Positions 11,101-22,157 of a stretch of DNA of 64,000 nt are shown in pieces. Position numbers and translations under genes: made by a program. Source of the stretch: Hyphomicrobiales bacterium (GTDB taxonomy: Bacteria; Pseudomonadota; Alphaproteobacteria; Rhizobiales; RI-29). The DNA is taken from assembly GCA_016125495.1 (NCBI GenBank), contig WGLQ01000019.1, forward strand, positions 62,001-126,000, in the 5' to 3' direction. Numbering within the stretch: the stretch's first letter is position 1; each line of letters starts with the position of its first letter. The notes below the pieces were generated by a model. The model saw only the letters and a program-made list of their open reading frames with translations, did not search any database and was not told where the DNA came from.

Positions 11101-12474
11101 TCACTTGCCGATGCAGAAGCCCGCGAAGATGCGATCTAGCACCCGCTCGACATCGGACTTGCCCACAAGGCGGTCAATGGCGGCAACAGCAGATCTCAGC
11201 TCCTCGGCCGCCAGCTCGGGTCGCACTTCGCCAGGTTGCCGGCTGGCCTCGGCTTCGAAGTCGCGCAGGCTCGCCACAGCGGCCTCGAGTTCTCGGCGGT
11301 GGCGGGCGTTGGCGATCAAGGCCGGCGCTGCGTCGCCGGCCGCCAACCGCTCGCGGCAGAGCTCGGTCAGTCGGGCCACGAGGTCGGTGATCCCGGCGCC
11401 CGTCACGGTCGAGATCGCCAGATCATAGTCGCCCGGCGGTCGAGCGGCGGGCCTACCGATGTCCGATTTGCTGATCACCCGCAGGACATGAGCTTGGCCG
11501 TGCCTCGGGCCCGTGTGCGTCGCATCGGCCCAGCTGGCAGCATGCTGGGAATCGGCCGGTTGCAGGAACACGACGATCTCGGCATCGGCCATGGCCTTGC
11601 GAGCCCTGCGGATGCCCTCGATCTCGATCGCGCCCGCGCCGTCGCGAAGGCCAGCCGTGTCGCTCACCCGCACGGCCATGCCCGCAAGATCGAGTCGCAC
11701 CTCGACGATGTCGCGCGTGGTCCCCGGTTCCGGTGAAACGATTGCCACATCCCGAGCGGCGAGTGCGTTGAGCAGGGACGACTTGCCGGCATTGACCGGG
11801 CCGGCAATGACGATCCGCAGGCCGTCTCCAACCAACTCGCCCCGACGCCCATCCGCCAAGTTGGCTGCCATGGCATCGACCAGGCCAGCGGCGATCGCCC
11901 GCGCGTCCCCGAGCCAGGCGCTCGCCCCGACGTCGGCCTCGTCGGAAAAGTCGAGCCCGGCCTCGACCAGGGCCAGGGCATCCAAGAGCCGCTCGCGCCA
12001 GCCTTCGAGGGTCAACCGCATGTGGCCCTCGAGGTGGGCGAGCGCTTGTCGCCGCTGCAATTCGGTCTCGGCATCGATCAACGCGGCAAGCGCCTCGATG
12101 GCAGTCAAATCCAGCTTGCCGTTCTCGAAGGCCCGGCGGGCGAACTCACCAGGTTCCGCCAAGCGCAGTCCGGGGTCGCGGCCCAACACCTCCAGAACCG
12201 CCGCGATCACGGCTCGGCTGCCATGGACGTGCAACTCGATCACGTCTTCGCCGGTGAAGCTCGCCGGCCCGGTGAAGCCGAGTATCAGGGCCTTGTCCAG
12301 GGCAATGCCGCTTTCGGGATCTCGTAGTGTCGTCAAAATGGGAGAACGAACCGGAATCATTCGACGGGTCATTCGCTCGGCCACATCGAATGCCTGGGGG
12401 CCCGAGAGGCGCAGGATCGCTACCCCGGCTCTGCCCTGCGCGCTGGACAGGGCATAAATCGTCGTGCCACTCAT
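11101..12474 (-). CDS. mnmE: tRNA modification GTPase MnmE (TrmE)
   Basis: MnmE is the GTPase partner of MnmG in wobble-uridine modification. The 457-residue protein has the tetrahydrofolate-binding N-domain ([33 protein letters not shown]), then a GTPase domain inserted in a helical domain. G1 is [12 protein letters not shown], with Val where most homologues have Pro; G2 is SPEPGTTRD and G3 is DTAGLRD. The C-terminus is FCIGK, the invariant C-x-G-K catalytic tail. A long N-terminal reach to ATG 12474 matches the family. It lies upstream of mnmG in the same direction. Confidence 0.96.
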   Translation of the reverse strand: MSGTTIYALSSAQGRAGVAILRLSGPQAFDVAERMTRRMIPVRSPILTTLRDPESGIALDKALILGFTGPASFTGEDVIELHVHGSRAVIAAVLEVLGRDPGLRLAEPGEFARRAFENGKLDLTAIEALAALIDAETELQRRQALAHLEGHMRLTLEGWRERLLDALALVEAGLDFSDEADVGASAWLGDARAIAAGLVDAMAANLADGRRGELVGDGLRIVIAGPVNAGKSSLLNALAARDVAIVSPEPGTTRDIVEVRLDLAGMAVRVSDTAGLRDGAGAIEIEGIRRARKAMADAEIVVFLQPADSQHAASWADATHTGPRHGQAHVLRVISKSDIGRPAARPPGDYDLAISTVTGAGITDLVARLTELCRERLAAGDAAPALIANARHRRELEAAVASLRDFEAEASRQPGEVRPELAAEELRSAVAAIDRLVGKSDVERVLDRIFAGFCIGK

Positions 12475-12594
12475 CGCGACCGCTACAACTCCCGTTCATG
12501 GCTTGCGCCCGATCGTGGCGCTGCCGACTTGCGGTGCCGCCCTCGCCCCAAAACCGGTGCCGGTCGACTCCGACCGTTCCGAGAGGAGCCACAC

Positions 12595-14640
<2,046 letters not shown>

Positions 14641-14693
14641 GTTGGGCGGTCCGCCTGACCCGTTCGCACGGATCAAGCGGTCCGAATGGCTCC

Positions 14694-14948
14694 TCAGCTC
14701 CAGCGCACGAGGCCGATCACGGCGGAGGCAACGTAGAACCCCTGGAGCAACAGGAACGACCAGCGATGATCGATGACCGCCCACGCGGCAAAGAGGCAGG
14801 ACGACACCAGCAACAAGGCGAAGCCGAGCACCTCGTTGCCCGTGTTCGATGCGATCAAGAGTGCATAGGCCATCGCCAGAAGCGAACCCGAGACCTCGAA
14901 CAGCGTCGTCCAACGTCTTGCATCCGTCGGCATCGTGCGGTTGCTCAC
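14694..14948 (-). CDS. Small membrane protein (CBU_0592-like)
   Basis: The product is an 84-residue hypothetical membrane protein with three hydrophobic segments, approximately LFEVSGSLLAMAYALLIAS, VLGFALLLVSSCLFAAWAVI and FLLLQGFYVASAVIGLV. The pattern resembles the short CBU_0592-type family, whose role is unknown. A GTG start at 14948 has GAGGGTGC upstream; an ATG five codons later is the alternative. It begins 11 bp after the rho stop codon and is probably co-transcribed with rho. Confidence 0.65.
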   Translation of the reverse strand: MSNRTMPTDARRWTTLFEVSGSLLAMAYALLIASNTGNEVLGFALLLVSSCLFAAWAVIDHRWSFLLLQGFYVASAVIGLVRWS

Positions 14949-14959
14949 TGCGAGCACCC

Positions 14960-16225
14960 TCAGGTGTTCATGCTGTCGAAGAAGTCGTCGTTGTTCTTGC
15001 GCTGGCGCAGCTTGTCGAGAAGGAACTCGATCGCCTCCATCAAGCCCATGGGGTTCAGGATGCGGCGCAACACGAAGGTCTTCTTGAGGTTGACCGGCGG
15101 AACCAGCAACTCCTCCTTGCGGGTGCCGGAGCGCGCGATGTCGATCGCCGGGAAGACGCGCTTGTCGGCAACCTTGCGGTCGAGAATGATCTCGCTGTTG
15201 CCGGTGCCCTTGAACTCCTCGAAGATCACCTCGTCCATGCGCGATCCGGTGTCGATGAGGGCCGTTGCGATGATGGTCAGCGAGCCGCCTTCCTCGATGT
15301 TGCGGGCGGCGCCGAAGAACCGCTTGGGCCGCTGCAAGGCATTGGAATCGACACCGCCCGTCAACACCTTGCCGGAGGAGGGAACGACCGTGTTGTAGGC
15401 ACGACCGAGGCGGGTGATCGAATCGAGGAGGATCACGACGTCGCGCTTGTGTTCTACCAGGCGCTTGGCCTTCTCGATGACCATCTCGGAGACCTGCACG
15501 TGGCGTGTCGGAGGCTCATCGAAGGTTGAGGATACAACTTCCCCTTTCACCGATCGCTGCATGTCCGTCACCTCCTCCGGTCGCTCGTCGATGAGCAGCA
15601 CGATGAGGTAGACCTCGGGATGGTTGGTGGTGATGGCGTGCGCGATGTTCTGGAGCAGCACGGTCTTGCCGGTACGCGGCGGCGCGACGATGAGCGCGCG
15701 CTGGCCCTTACCGAGCGGCGCGACGATGTCGATGACGCGGCCCGAGAGGTCCTTGACGGTCGGATCCGGCAATTCCATCGGCATCCATTCGTCCGGATAG
15801 AGCGGCGTCAGGTTGTCGAAGTGGATCTTGTGTCGAACAGCTTCCGGGTCGTCGAAGTTTATGGTGTTGACCTTGAGGAGAGCAAAATAGCGCTCGCCCT
15901 CCTTGGGGCTGCGGATCTGTCCCTCGACAGTATCGCCCGTGCGCAAGCCGAAACGACGGATCTGACTCGGGCTGACATAAATGTCGTCCGGCCCTGGCAG
16001 GTAGTTCGCATCGGGCGAGCGCAGGAAGCCGAAGCCGTCGAGCAGGACCTCGACGACGCCGACGCCGGTGATCTCGATATCGCGGGCGGCAAGCTGCTTC
16101 AGAATGGCGAACATCAGCTCCTGCTTGCGCAGGGTGCTCGCGTTCTCGACGTTGACCTCCTCAGCGAAGCTCAAGAGCTCTGTCGGGCTCTTGGCCTTGA
16201 GGTCCTCAAGTCTCATCTGCTCCAT
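14960..16225 (-). CDS. rho: Transcription termination factor Rho
   Basis: Rho is the hexameric RNA-dependent ATPase that ends many transcripts. The 421-residue product has the N-terminal helical domain, then the RNA-binding cold-shock-like domain ([40 protein letters not shown]). The ATPase core carries Walker [12 protein letters not shown], the [12 protein letters not shown] and [15 protein letters not shown] Walker B region, the Q-loop [23 protein letters not shown], and a normal C-terminus. The ATG at 16225 is where family similarity begins; the open frame continues 21 codons upstream. A 217-bp leader separates it from hemJ. Rho often regulates its own leader, but no site was identified here. 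Confidence 0.97.
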   Translation of the reverse strand: MEQMRLEDLKAKSPTELLSFAEEVNVENASTLRKQELMFAILKQLAARDIEITGVGVVEVLLDGFGFLRSPDANYLPGPDDIYVSPSQIRRFGLRTGDTVEGQIRSPKEGERYFALLKVNTINFDDPEAVRHKIHFDNLTPLYPDEWMPMELPDPTVKDLSGRVIDIVAPLGKGQRALIVAPPRTGKTVLLQNIAHAITTNHPEVYLIVLLIDERPEEVTDMQRSVKGEVVSSTFDEPPTRHVQVSEMVIEKAKRLVEHKRDVVILLDSITRLGRAYNTVVPSSGKVLTGGVDSNALQRPKRFFGAARNIEEGGSLTIIATALIDTGSRMDEVIFEEFKGTGNSEIILDRKVADKRVFPAIDIARSGTRKEELLVPPVNLKKTFVLRRILNPMGLMEAIEFLLDKLRQRKNNDDFFDSMNT

Positions 16226-16442
16226 GGGGAAGGCTCCGGTGTGCCGGGGAGGCGGAATCGTCGCGGGGTGGGACCCGATCGAGGGCAAAGGCGACGAATG
16301 GTGCGTGGGGAGGCGTCCGATGCGGACGAGGGCCGACTAACGCTCGGCGAGCCAGGAAACTCGGCTACCAAATCTATCGATAGCAGGAATCCGCGCGCGG
16401 CGAAAGGGCGAACATGCGGATCCGATCTGTGCGGTCGCCCGA

Positions 16443-16871
16443 TCAGAAGGGGCGCACGACGGCGAGAACCACGATCACGATCATGATCAGCGTCGGTACT
16501 TCGTTGGCGATCCGATAGAAGCGCTGCGGCCGGCGGTTACGATCCGCCTCGAAGCCCTTGCGCCAGACCGCCAGAAAGCCATGGAACACGGTGAGCGCCA
16601 CGACCGCCACGAGTTTCACGTGGAACCACCCGGCAGCGTAGTGCCCCGATGCCACCGCCGCCCAGAGCCCGAAGCCCCAGGTCGCCAGCATCGCCGGGTT
16701 CATGATCAGGCGCAGCAAGCGCCGCTCCATGATCTTCAAGGTCTCGGATAGCTCGCCGCCCGGCGATGCCGAGACGTGGTAGACATAGAGCCGCGGCAAA
16801 TAGAGCAACCCCGCCATCCAGGCGATCACCGCTATCACATGGAGGGTCTTGATCCAGATCGGGTCGGGCAT
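16443..16871 (-). CDS. hemJ: Protoporphyrinogen oxidase HemJ
   Basis: HemJ is the oxygen-independent membrane protoporphyrinogen IX oxidase common in alphaproteobacteria. The 142-residue protein has four predicted helices and the conserved N-terminal WIKTLHVIAVIAWMAGLLYLPRLYVYH with its His residue. GWFHVKLVAVVALTVFHG and a C-terminal RIANEVPTLIMIVIVVLAVVRPF complete the family pattern. It follows hemE with a 23-bp gap, so the two haem genes form a leftward operon ahead of rho. Codons for WFHVK contain a parS-like palindrome. Confidence 0.93.
   Translation of the reverse strand: MPDPIWIKTLHVIAVIAWMAGLLYLPRLYVYHVSASPGGELSETLKIMERRLLRLIMNPAMLATWGFGLWAAVASGHYAAGWFHVKLVAVVALTVFHGFLAVWRKGFEADRNRRPQRFYRIANEVPTLIMIVIVVLAVVRPF
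16612..16627. other. Degenerate parS-like palindrome inside hemJ
   Basis: AGTTTCACGTGGAACC differs from perfect parS at three of 16 positions, and its 14-bp core (GTTTCACGTGGAAC) differs at only one. It lies within the conserved codons for WFHVK, so the likeness may come partly from protein constraint. Confidence 0.4.
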
Positions 16872-16894
16872 CGGCGCAGGCTCCGGGGAGGGGA

Positions 16895-17956
16895 TCAGGC
16901 GGCGGTCCGGCGGACCCGCTCGACGAGCCGGGCCACGTTCTCGGGCGGTGTCTCGGGGACGATGCCATGGCCGAGGTTGAAGATGAACGGCCTCGCGCTT
17001 GCCGCCATAGCCTCCAGCGTCGCATCGATCCGGCGGTCGAGCGCATCACCGCCAACGACAAGCAGTAGGGGATCGAGGTTGCCTTGCACGATGCAATCGA
17101 GGCTCTCGAACTGCTCGTTGAGATCGCTCATGATCTCGAGGTCCATCGAGGTATCGCAGCCGTAGCCGTCGACGCCCGTGGCCAAGGCATAGTCATAGGC
17201 CGCCGGACCGGCGCCACGTGGAAAGCCGATGATGGGAATATCTGGATGGCGTTCACGTACGCCGGCGACGATGCGTTGTGTCGGGCGGACTACCCAGCGG
17301 GCGAACTCGCCGTCCGGCAGGCTGCCTGCCCAGGTGTCGAAGATTTGCAGCACGTCGGCGCCCGCCGCCACCTGGCCCAAGAGGTACTCGATCGAGCTTT
17401 CGGTGAGGATATCGATGAGCCGTGCGAAACCCGCCGGGTCGCGGTAGGCCCACAACCTGGCCGCTGCCTGATCCTTGCTGCCCCGTCCTTCGACCATGTA
17501 GGTCGCGACCGTCCACGGCGCGCCGCAGAACCCGATCAGCGACGTCCCGGCCGGGAGCGCCTCGCGAATGCGGGCAACCGTCTCGGCCACGATCGCGTAT
17601 TTCGGCTTGGCCTTCGACGGATCGAGCACCGAAAGTGCGGCGGCCTCGTTGATCGGCTCCAGAACCGGTCCTTCGCCCTCGAGGAAGCGGACAGGCTGGC
17701 CGAGCGCATCCGGGACCACCAGAATGTCCGAAAAGAGGATCGCGGCATCGAAGCCGTAGCGACGGATCGGCTGCAGCGTCACTTCCGCAGCGAGCGTCGG
17801 TGCGTAGCAGAGATCCAGGAAGCTGCCGGCGCTCGCGCGGACCTGCCGATACTCTGGCAGATAGCGACCAGCCTGCCGCATGAGCCAGATGGGGGGTGGT
17901 CCAGAGCGATTGCCTGCAAAGGCGGCTCCGAGACCAGTGGCTGCGAGGTTGTCCAC
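16895..17956 (-). CDS. hemE: Uroporphyrinogen decarboxylase
   Basis: HemE converts uroporphyrinogen III to coproporphyrinogen III in haem synthesis. The 353-residue protein contains the first family signature, PIWLMRQAGRYLPEYR, with both catalytic arginines. It also has DAAILFSDILVVPDALG, the second signature GFCGAPWTVATYMVEG and GFPRGAGPA. The GTG at 17956 is preceded by GGGAG eight bases upstream. The gene borders the putative origin on its left side and transcribes away from it, as in Caulobacter and rhizobia. It leads the hemE-hemJ pair. Confidence 0.96.
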   Translation of the reverse strand: MDNLAATGLGAAFAGNRSGPPPIWLMRQAGRYLPEYRQVRASAGSFLDLCYAPTLAAEVTLQPIRRYGFDAAILFSDILVVPDALGQPVRFLEGEGPVLEPINEAAALSVLDPSKAKPKYAIVAETVARIREALPAGTSLIGFCGAPWTVATYMVEGRGSKDQAAARLWAYRDPAGFARLIDILTESSIEYLLGQVAAGADVLQIFDTWAGSLPDGEFARWVVRPTQRIVAGVRERHPDIPIIGFPRGAGPAAYDYALATGVDGYGCDTSMDLEIMSDLNEQFESLDCIVQGNLDPLLLVVGGDALDRRIDATLEAMAASARPFIFNLGHGIVPETPPENVARLVERVRRTAA

Positions 17957-18385
17957 GTGTCGGCTCCCGAGTGAGGGCTCTTCAAAACTGAAATCCAGAT
18001 CTGAAGTCTTACTGCAGATTTTGTTAGGCGGTGGAAAAGCGCAATTCCCGAGTTGCCGACAGAAGGTGCATGCAACCGATCCCTGCGCCTCGGGGCAAGG
18101 ACGTTCTCACCCTCCGATTCCGGCTCCTGGACTGGATAGGTCAGATAAGAGGTGGTTTCCAGCACCTTGGCGCCCGACCGATGCACGGTGAGCAGTGGAG
18201 GGCTTGTTGACAGGTCGAGGAGTGCGGCCAAAGAAGGTTGCCAGGCACGCCGGTTTTCCAGCTAGCCTCGCACGGGCTGCATCCCGGACGTGGCTGTGCA
18301 TGCCGCTGTGGGTGGGTGTGGGATCAGCGCCCGGCGCGTCGGCGGACGCCGCGGCACTGTGGACAAGAAAGCAGGCTTTCAACAG
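17957..18385. other. oriC: Putative chromosomal replication origin (hemE-ppsR gap)
   Basis: This 429-bp gene-free region lies between divergent hemE and ppsR, the position of the characterised Caulobacter and Sinorhizobium origins. Near-consensus DnaA boxes are TGTGGACAA (18358-18366, minus orientation, one mismatch to TTATCCACA) and GGTGGAAAA (18030-18038, revcomp TTTTCCACC). Weaker ones are TTTTCCAGC (18254-18262) and TTGTCCACG (17949-17957, at the hemE start). Positions 17981-18050 are clearly richer in A/T than the surroundings and could be the unwinding element. No perfect DnaA box was seen and GC skew was not computed. Confidence 0.6.
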
Positions 18386-19258
18386 ATGAACCAGGCCCCG
18401 CCGGAATTCATACATCTGCATCTCGTGTCGGACTCGACCGGCGAAACGCTGACCACGGTGACCAAGGCCGTCGTCGTCCAGTACCCGCGCGTCAGAGCCA
18501 TCGAACACTTCCACCCGCTGGTCCGAAACCGCAAGCAGCTCGCGCGCGTGCTCCAGGAGATCGAGGCGGCACCCGGAATCGTGCTCTATACGATCGTGAA
18601 CCCGGAGCTGGCCGGCGAACTGGAGCAGAGCTGCAAGCAGTGGAACATGCCCTGCGTCGCGGTGCTCGATCGGGTGATGCAGGTGTTCGAGGTCTATATC
18701 GGAGCGCCGAAATCGGAGACCGTCGGCGGGCAGCACATGCTGGACGCGGAGTATTTCCGCCGGATCGATGCGCTCAACTTCTCGATGGCGCACGACGACG
18801 GTCAGCTGCCCAGGGACCTCGACGATGCCGATATCATCGTCCTCGGAATCTCTCGGACATCGAAAACACCGACCAGCATCTACCTCGCCAATCGCGGCTA
18901 CAAGACCGCGAACCTTCCGCTGGTGCCCGGCATCGAGGTGCCGGAGCGGCTGTTGCGGCCGACCCGAGCGTTCGTCGTCGGTCTCGTTGCGAGCGCCGAC
19001 CGGATCGTGCAGATCCGTCGCAACAGGGTGCTGACGCTGGCCGACCGCAATCTCGAGGACTATGTCGACAAGTCGGCCATACAGGAAGAGATCGCCTACA
19101 CGCGCCGCCTCTGTCAGCGCAATGGCTGGCCCGTGATCGACGTGACACGCCGCTCGATCGAGGAAACGGCCGCGGCCATCCTCAAACTGAAGTCGGACCG
19201 GGACGCCGGGCATGCGACCACACAATTGGACCGGGGCGTTGGCGATGACGATGCCTGA
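18386..19258 (+). CDS. ppsR: Pyruvate,phosphate dikinase regulatory protein (PPSR, DUF299)
   Basis: This bifunctional ADP-dependent kinase and phosphate-dependent phosphorylase controls PPDK or PEP synthetase by phosphorylating a threonine. The 290-residue product begins FIHLHLVSDSTGETL, the invariant DUF299 start. It has the P-loop-like motif GISRTSKTPTSIYLANRG and ends with KSAIQEEIAYTRRLCQRNGWPVIDVTRRSIEETAA. The ATG at 18386 fits the family; a GTG at 18359 is an alternative. This is the first rightward gene beyond the putative origin, and it overlaps maf by 14 bases. Confidence 0.94.
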   Translation: MNQAPPEFIHLHLVSDSTGETLTTVTKAVVVQYPRVRAIEHFHPLVRNRKQLARVLQEIEAAPGIVLYTIVNPELAGELEQSCKQWNMPCVAVLDRVMQVFEVYIGAPKSETVGGQHMLDAEYFRRIDALNFSMAHDDGQLPRDLDDADIIVLGISRTSKTPTSIYLANRGYKTANLPLVPGIEVPERLLRPTRAFVVGLVASADRIVQIRRNRVLTLADRNLEDYVDKSAIQEEIAYTRRLCQRNGWPVIDVTRRSIEETAAAILKLKSDRDAGHATTQLDRGVGDDDA

Positions 19259-19883
19259 GCAAGCGGCGTTCAAGGATGCGCGGCCGCTGGTGCTGGCTTC
19301 GGGCAGTCGGGCGCGGCGGATGATGCTGGAGGGCGCGGGCCTCGTATTCGAGGTCGTGCCGGCGGACATCGACGAGGCTTTCCTTCGCGACAATTTCCTC
19401 GACGACAATCCGGGGGCTTCGGCCGGCGATGTGGCCGAGTTGTTGGCCCAGGCCAAGGCCGCCACCGTCAGCGAGGTCAGGCGCGGGACCGTCGCGGTCG
19501 GCTCGGATCAGGTTCTGGTTCTCGAAGGGCGACTGTTCGAGAAGCCGGGCGATATGGAGGACGCGGCCGATCGGCTTCTCGCGATGGCTGGAAAGACGCA
19601 CGAGCTGCATTCGGCGGTGGCGATCGCGGTCGACGGTGTCGTCGAATGGAGCCATACGGAGGTTGCGTACCTCACCATGCGGCGCTTCGATGCGGCATTC
19701 GTCGGTCGCTATCTCGCCGCGGCGGGCCCGAGTGTTCTTTCAAGTGTCGGCGCCTATGCGCTGGAGCGCCACGGGCCACACCTCTTCGATCGGATAGACG
19801 GCGATTATTTCACCATTCTCGGCATGCCGCTGCTCGCCCTCTTGAAGCGACTACGGGAACAGTACGGGATCACCATCCGATGA
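19245..19883 (+). CDS. maf: Maf-family nucleoside triphosphate pyrophosphatase
   Basis: Maf proteins hydrolyse non-canonical or specific NTPs (dTTP/UTP or m7GTP) to the monophosphates. The 212-residue sequence starts PLVLASGSRARRMMLEGAGL, the family substrate-binding signature. VAVGSDQVLVLEGRLFEKP supplies the catalytic Asp region, and the C-terminus has FTILGMPLLALLKRLREQ. The ATG at 19245 overlaps ppsR; a second ATG two codons on is equally possible. The stop codon overlaps the aroE start as ATGA. The exact nucleotide specificity cannot be read from sequence. Confidence 0.92.
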   Translation: MTMPEQAAFKDARPLVLASGSRARRMMLEGAGLVFEVVPADIDEAFLRDNFLDDNPGASAGDVAELLAQAKAATVSEVRRGTVAVGSDQVLVLEGRLFEKPGDMEDAADRLLAMAGKTHELHSAVAIAVDGVVEWSHTEVAYLTMRRFDAAFVGRYLAAAGPSVLSSVGAYALERHGPHLFDRIDGDYFTILGMPLLALLKRLREQYGITIR

Positions 19884-20752
19884 ACGATGGAAGGACCGCA
19901 TGCGTCATCGGCTGGCCGATACTGCATTCGCGCTCGCCGATCATCCATGGTTACTGGTTGCGCCGCCACGCGATCGCTGGTTCCTACGTCAAGCATGCGG
20001 TCGCACCGGGCGAGTTGGCGGATTTCCTCTCGCGGATGGAAAACGACGGCATCGTCGGGGGCAATGCGACCGTTCCGCACAAGGTGGAGCTGCTGCGGCT
20101 CGCAGACGAGGCGAGCGAGGTGGCACGCACGATCGGGGCGGCGAACACGTTCTGGCGGGAGGACGGCAAGCTCCGTGTGACCAACACGGATGCCTATGGG
20201 TTCCTGGCGCATCTCGATGCCGAACAGCCCGGATGGCGCGGGCGCGACGAACCGGTCCTCGTGGTCGGCGCCGGCGGGGCGGCGCGCGCCGTCGTCCAGG
20301 CCCTGCTCACGGCCGGCGTTGGGCGGATCGTCGTTGCCAACCGATCGCCAGGGCGCGCCGAAGAGCTGGTTGCGCATTTCGGTCCGTGTGTCAGGGTCAC
20401 CAATCTCCCCGGCATGCCGGAGGCGGCGAGCACCTGCGGTCTTCTGGTCAATACGACGACGCTGGGCATGGAGGGCAAGGGCGCGGAAGAAGGGGCGGAG
20501 GCTATGCAACTCCTCCTCGAGGCGGTCGGGCGGCTCAGGCCGGCGGCGATCGTCTACGACATCGTCTATGTACCGTTGCGCACGCGGCTGCTGGCGGCGG
20601 CGGAAGCGCGCGGTCTCGCAACCGTCGATGGGCTCGGTATGCTGCTTCATCAGGCAGTACCCGGCTTCGAGAGATGGTTCGGGGTGCGCCCGGTCGTCGA
20701 TGAAGCGTTGCGAGAGCTGGTCGTTGCCGATCTCGCCGGGGATGCCGCGTGA
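19880..20752 (+). CDS. aroE: Shikimate dehydrogenase
   Basis: AroE reduces 3-dehydroshikimate to shikimate with NADPH in aromatic amino-acid synthesis. The 290-residue protein has the substrate motif GWPILHSRSPIIHGYWL, the catalytic lysine in GGNATVPHK, the NADP-binding glycine loop VGAGGAARAVVQALL, and INTT-like LVNTTTLGM. The C-terminal helix carries DGLGMLLHQAVPGFERWFG. Start and stop codons overlap maf (ATGA) and coaE (GTGATG), consistent with a ppsR-maf-aroE-coaE-dnaQ operon. Confidence 0.96.
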   Translation: MNDGRTACVIGWPILHSRSPIIHGYWLRRHAIAGSYVKHAVAPGELADFLSRMENDGIVGGNATVPHKVELLRLADEASEVARTIGAANTFWREDGKLRVTNTDAYGFLAHLDAEQPGWRGRDEPVLVVGAGGAARAVVQALLTAGVGRIVVANRSPGRAEELVAHFGPCVRVTNLPGMPEAASTCGLLVNTTTLGMEGKGAEEGAEAMQLLLEAVGRLRPAAIVYDIVYVPLRTRLLAAAEARGLATVDGLGMLLHQAVPGFERWFGVRPVVDEALRELVVADLAGDAA

Positions 20753-21408
20753 TGCGCGTTCTCGGTCTCACCGGCTCGATCGGGATGGGAAAGACGACTG
20801 CCGGGGCACGTTTCTCCGTCCATTCCATTTCAGTCCTCGAGTCCGACGCGGTCGTTCACGACCTCTACCGGGGGCGCGCCGTTGCGGCGGTCGAAGCGGC
20901 GTTTCCAGGGACGACGCGCGACGGGCAGGTGGACCGGGCTCGACTCTCGGCAGCGCTGCTGGACGCGCCCGGGCGCTTCGGCGTGCTCGAGAAAATCGTG
21001 CATCCGCTGGTGCTTGTCGAGCAGGCCCTGTTTCTGGAGCGCGAGTTCGCAAGAGGAGCGCGGGCCGCGGTGCTCGATATTCCCCTCCTCTTCGAGACTG
21101 GCCGCAGTGCATGGATGGATGCAACGATCGTGGTTTCCGCTCCGCTCGATGTGCAGCGCGAACGGGTGCTGGCGCGACCGGGGATGACGCCGGAGAAATT
21201 CGCCGCGATCGTCGCACGCCAGTTGCCGGACAGCGAAAAGCGACAGAGAGCCGACTTCGTGATCGACACCTCCGGAACGATCGAGGAGACGCATGCGCAA
21301 GTGGACGGCATCGTCGCAAGGCTGGAGGACATCTGCGGGACTGCCTATGATCGACACTGGCGGGTGATCGCGGAGCAGGCAGGGAGCGATAGGGGGGGCG
21401 GGGCATGA
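20752..21408 (+). CDS. coaE: Dephospho-CoA kinase
   Basis: CoaE performs the last step of coenzyme A synthesis, phosphorylating the ribose 3'-hydroxyl of dephospho-CoA. The 218-residue protein begins with the P-loop GLTGSIGMGKTTAGARF. It then has ESDAVVHDLYRG, the lid region and DIPLLFETG. A GTG immediately before the ATG (20749) is an alternative start, with GGGGA six bases ahead. It overlaps aroE by one base and dnaQ by four (ATGA). Confidence 0.95.
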   Translation: MRVLGLTGSIGMGKTTAGARFSVHSISVLESDAVVHDLYRGRAVAAVEAAFPGTTRDGQVDRARLSAALLDAPGRFGVLEKIVHPLVLVEQALFLEREFARGARAAVLDIPLLFETGRSAWMDATIVVSAPLDVQRERVLARPGMTPEKFAAIVARQLPDSEKRQRADFVIDTSGTIEETHAQVDGIVARLEDICGTAYDRHWRVIAEQAGSDRGGGA

Positions 21409-22118
21409 GGGAAATCATTCTCGATACCGAGACCACCGGGCTCGATCCGAGGAGCGGGGATCGGCTCGTCGAAATCGGCTGTGTCGAGCTGGTGAACCGC
21501 TTCCCGACCGGCGCGACCTGGCACGAGTACATCAATCCGGAACGGTCGATGCCGGAGGCCGCGTTCAAGGTTCACGGGCTCGGGGACGAGGTCCTCAGCG
21601 ACAAACCCGTCTTCGCCAACGTGGCTGATGCCTTCCTCGATTTCATCGGGGACGCCACGCTGGTCATCCACAATGCACCCTTCGACATGGGGTTCATCAA
21701 TCACGAGCTTGGAGCGCTCGGGCGCATTCCGATCGGTTCCGAACGGGTCGTCGACACGCTCGCTATCGCCAAGCGCAAGCACCCCGGGGCGCAGAACAAT
21801 CTCGACGCGCTCTGCCGTCGATATCGGATCGACAACGGATCGCGAACGCTGCATGGCGCTCTGCTCGATGCACAGTTGCTGGCGGAGGTCTACCTCGAGC
21901 TGATCGGCGCGCAACAGGGGGCGCTCGATCTTGCGGCGTCGGCCAAGCGCACTTCAGCGGTGAGGGGTGTGACGAAGGTGCGCGTTCGTCCCGTGCCGCT
22001 CGCGCCGCGCCTCAGCGATGAAGAGGAGGCCGCGCATCGGGCATTCGTCGAACAACTCGGCGCTCATGCGCTCTGGTTCGAGAGGGGTCTGTTGGCGCGC
22101 CCAGTCGAAAAAGACTGA
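21405..22118 (+). CDS. dnaQ: DNA polymerase III epsilon subunit (proofreading exonuclease)
   Basis: This is the 3'-5' proofreading exonuclease of the replicative polymerase. The 237-residue product carries Exo I DTETTGLDP with the catalytic Asp and Glu, Exo II VIHNAPFDMGFINHEL, and Exo III RTLHGALLDAQLLAEVY. The C-terminal tail beyond about residue 185 links to the alpha subunit. It terminates the rightward origin-proximal operon and converges on secB, with only 39 bp between stop codons. Confidence 0.94.
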   Translation: MREIILDTETTGLDPRSGDRLVEIGCVELVNRFPTGATWHEYINPERSMPEAAFKVHGLGDEVLSDKPVFANVADAFLDFIGDATLVIHNAPFDMGFINHELGALGRIPIGSERVVDTLAIAKRKHPGAQNNLDALCRRYRIDNGSRTLHGALLDAQLLAEVYLELIGAQQGALDLAASAKRTSAVRGVTKVRVRPVPLAPRLSDEEEAAHRAFVEQLGAHALWFERGLLARPVEKD

Positions 22119-22157
22119 ACGCGGGCCGTCACGGGGGCCACCCGGTTCGGGCGCCGC

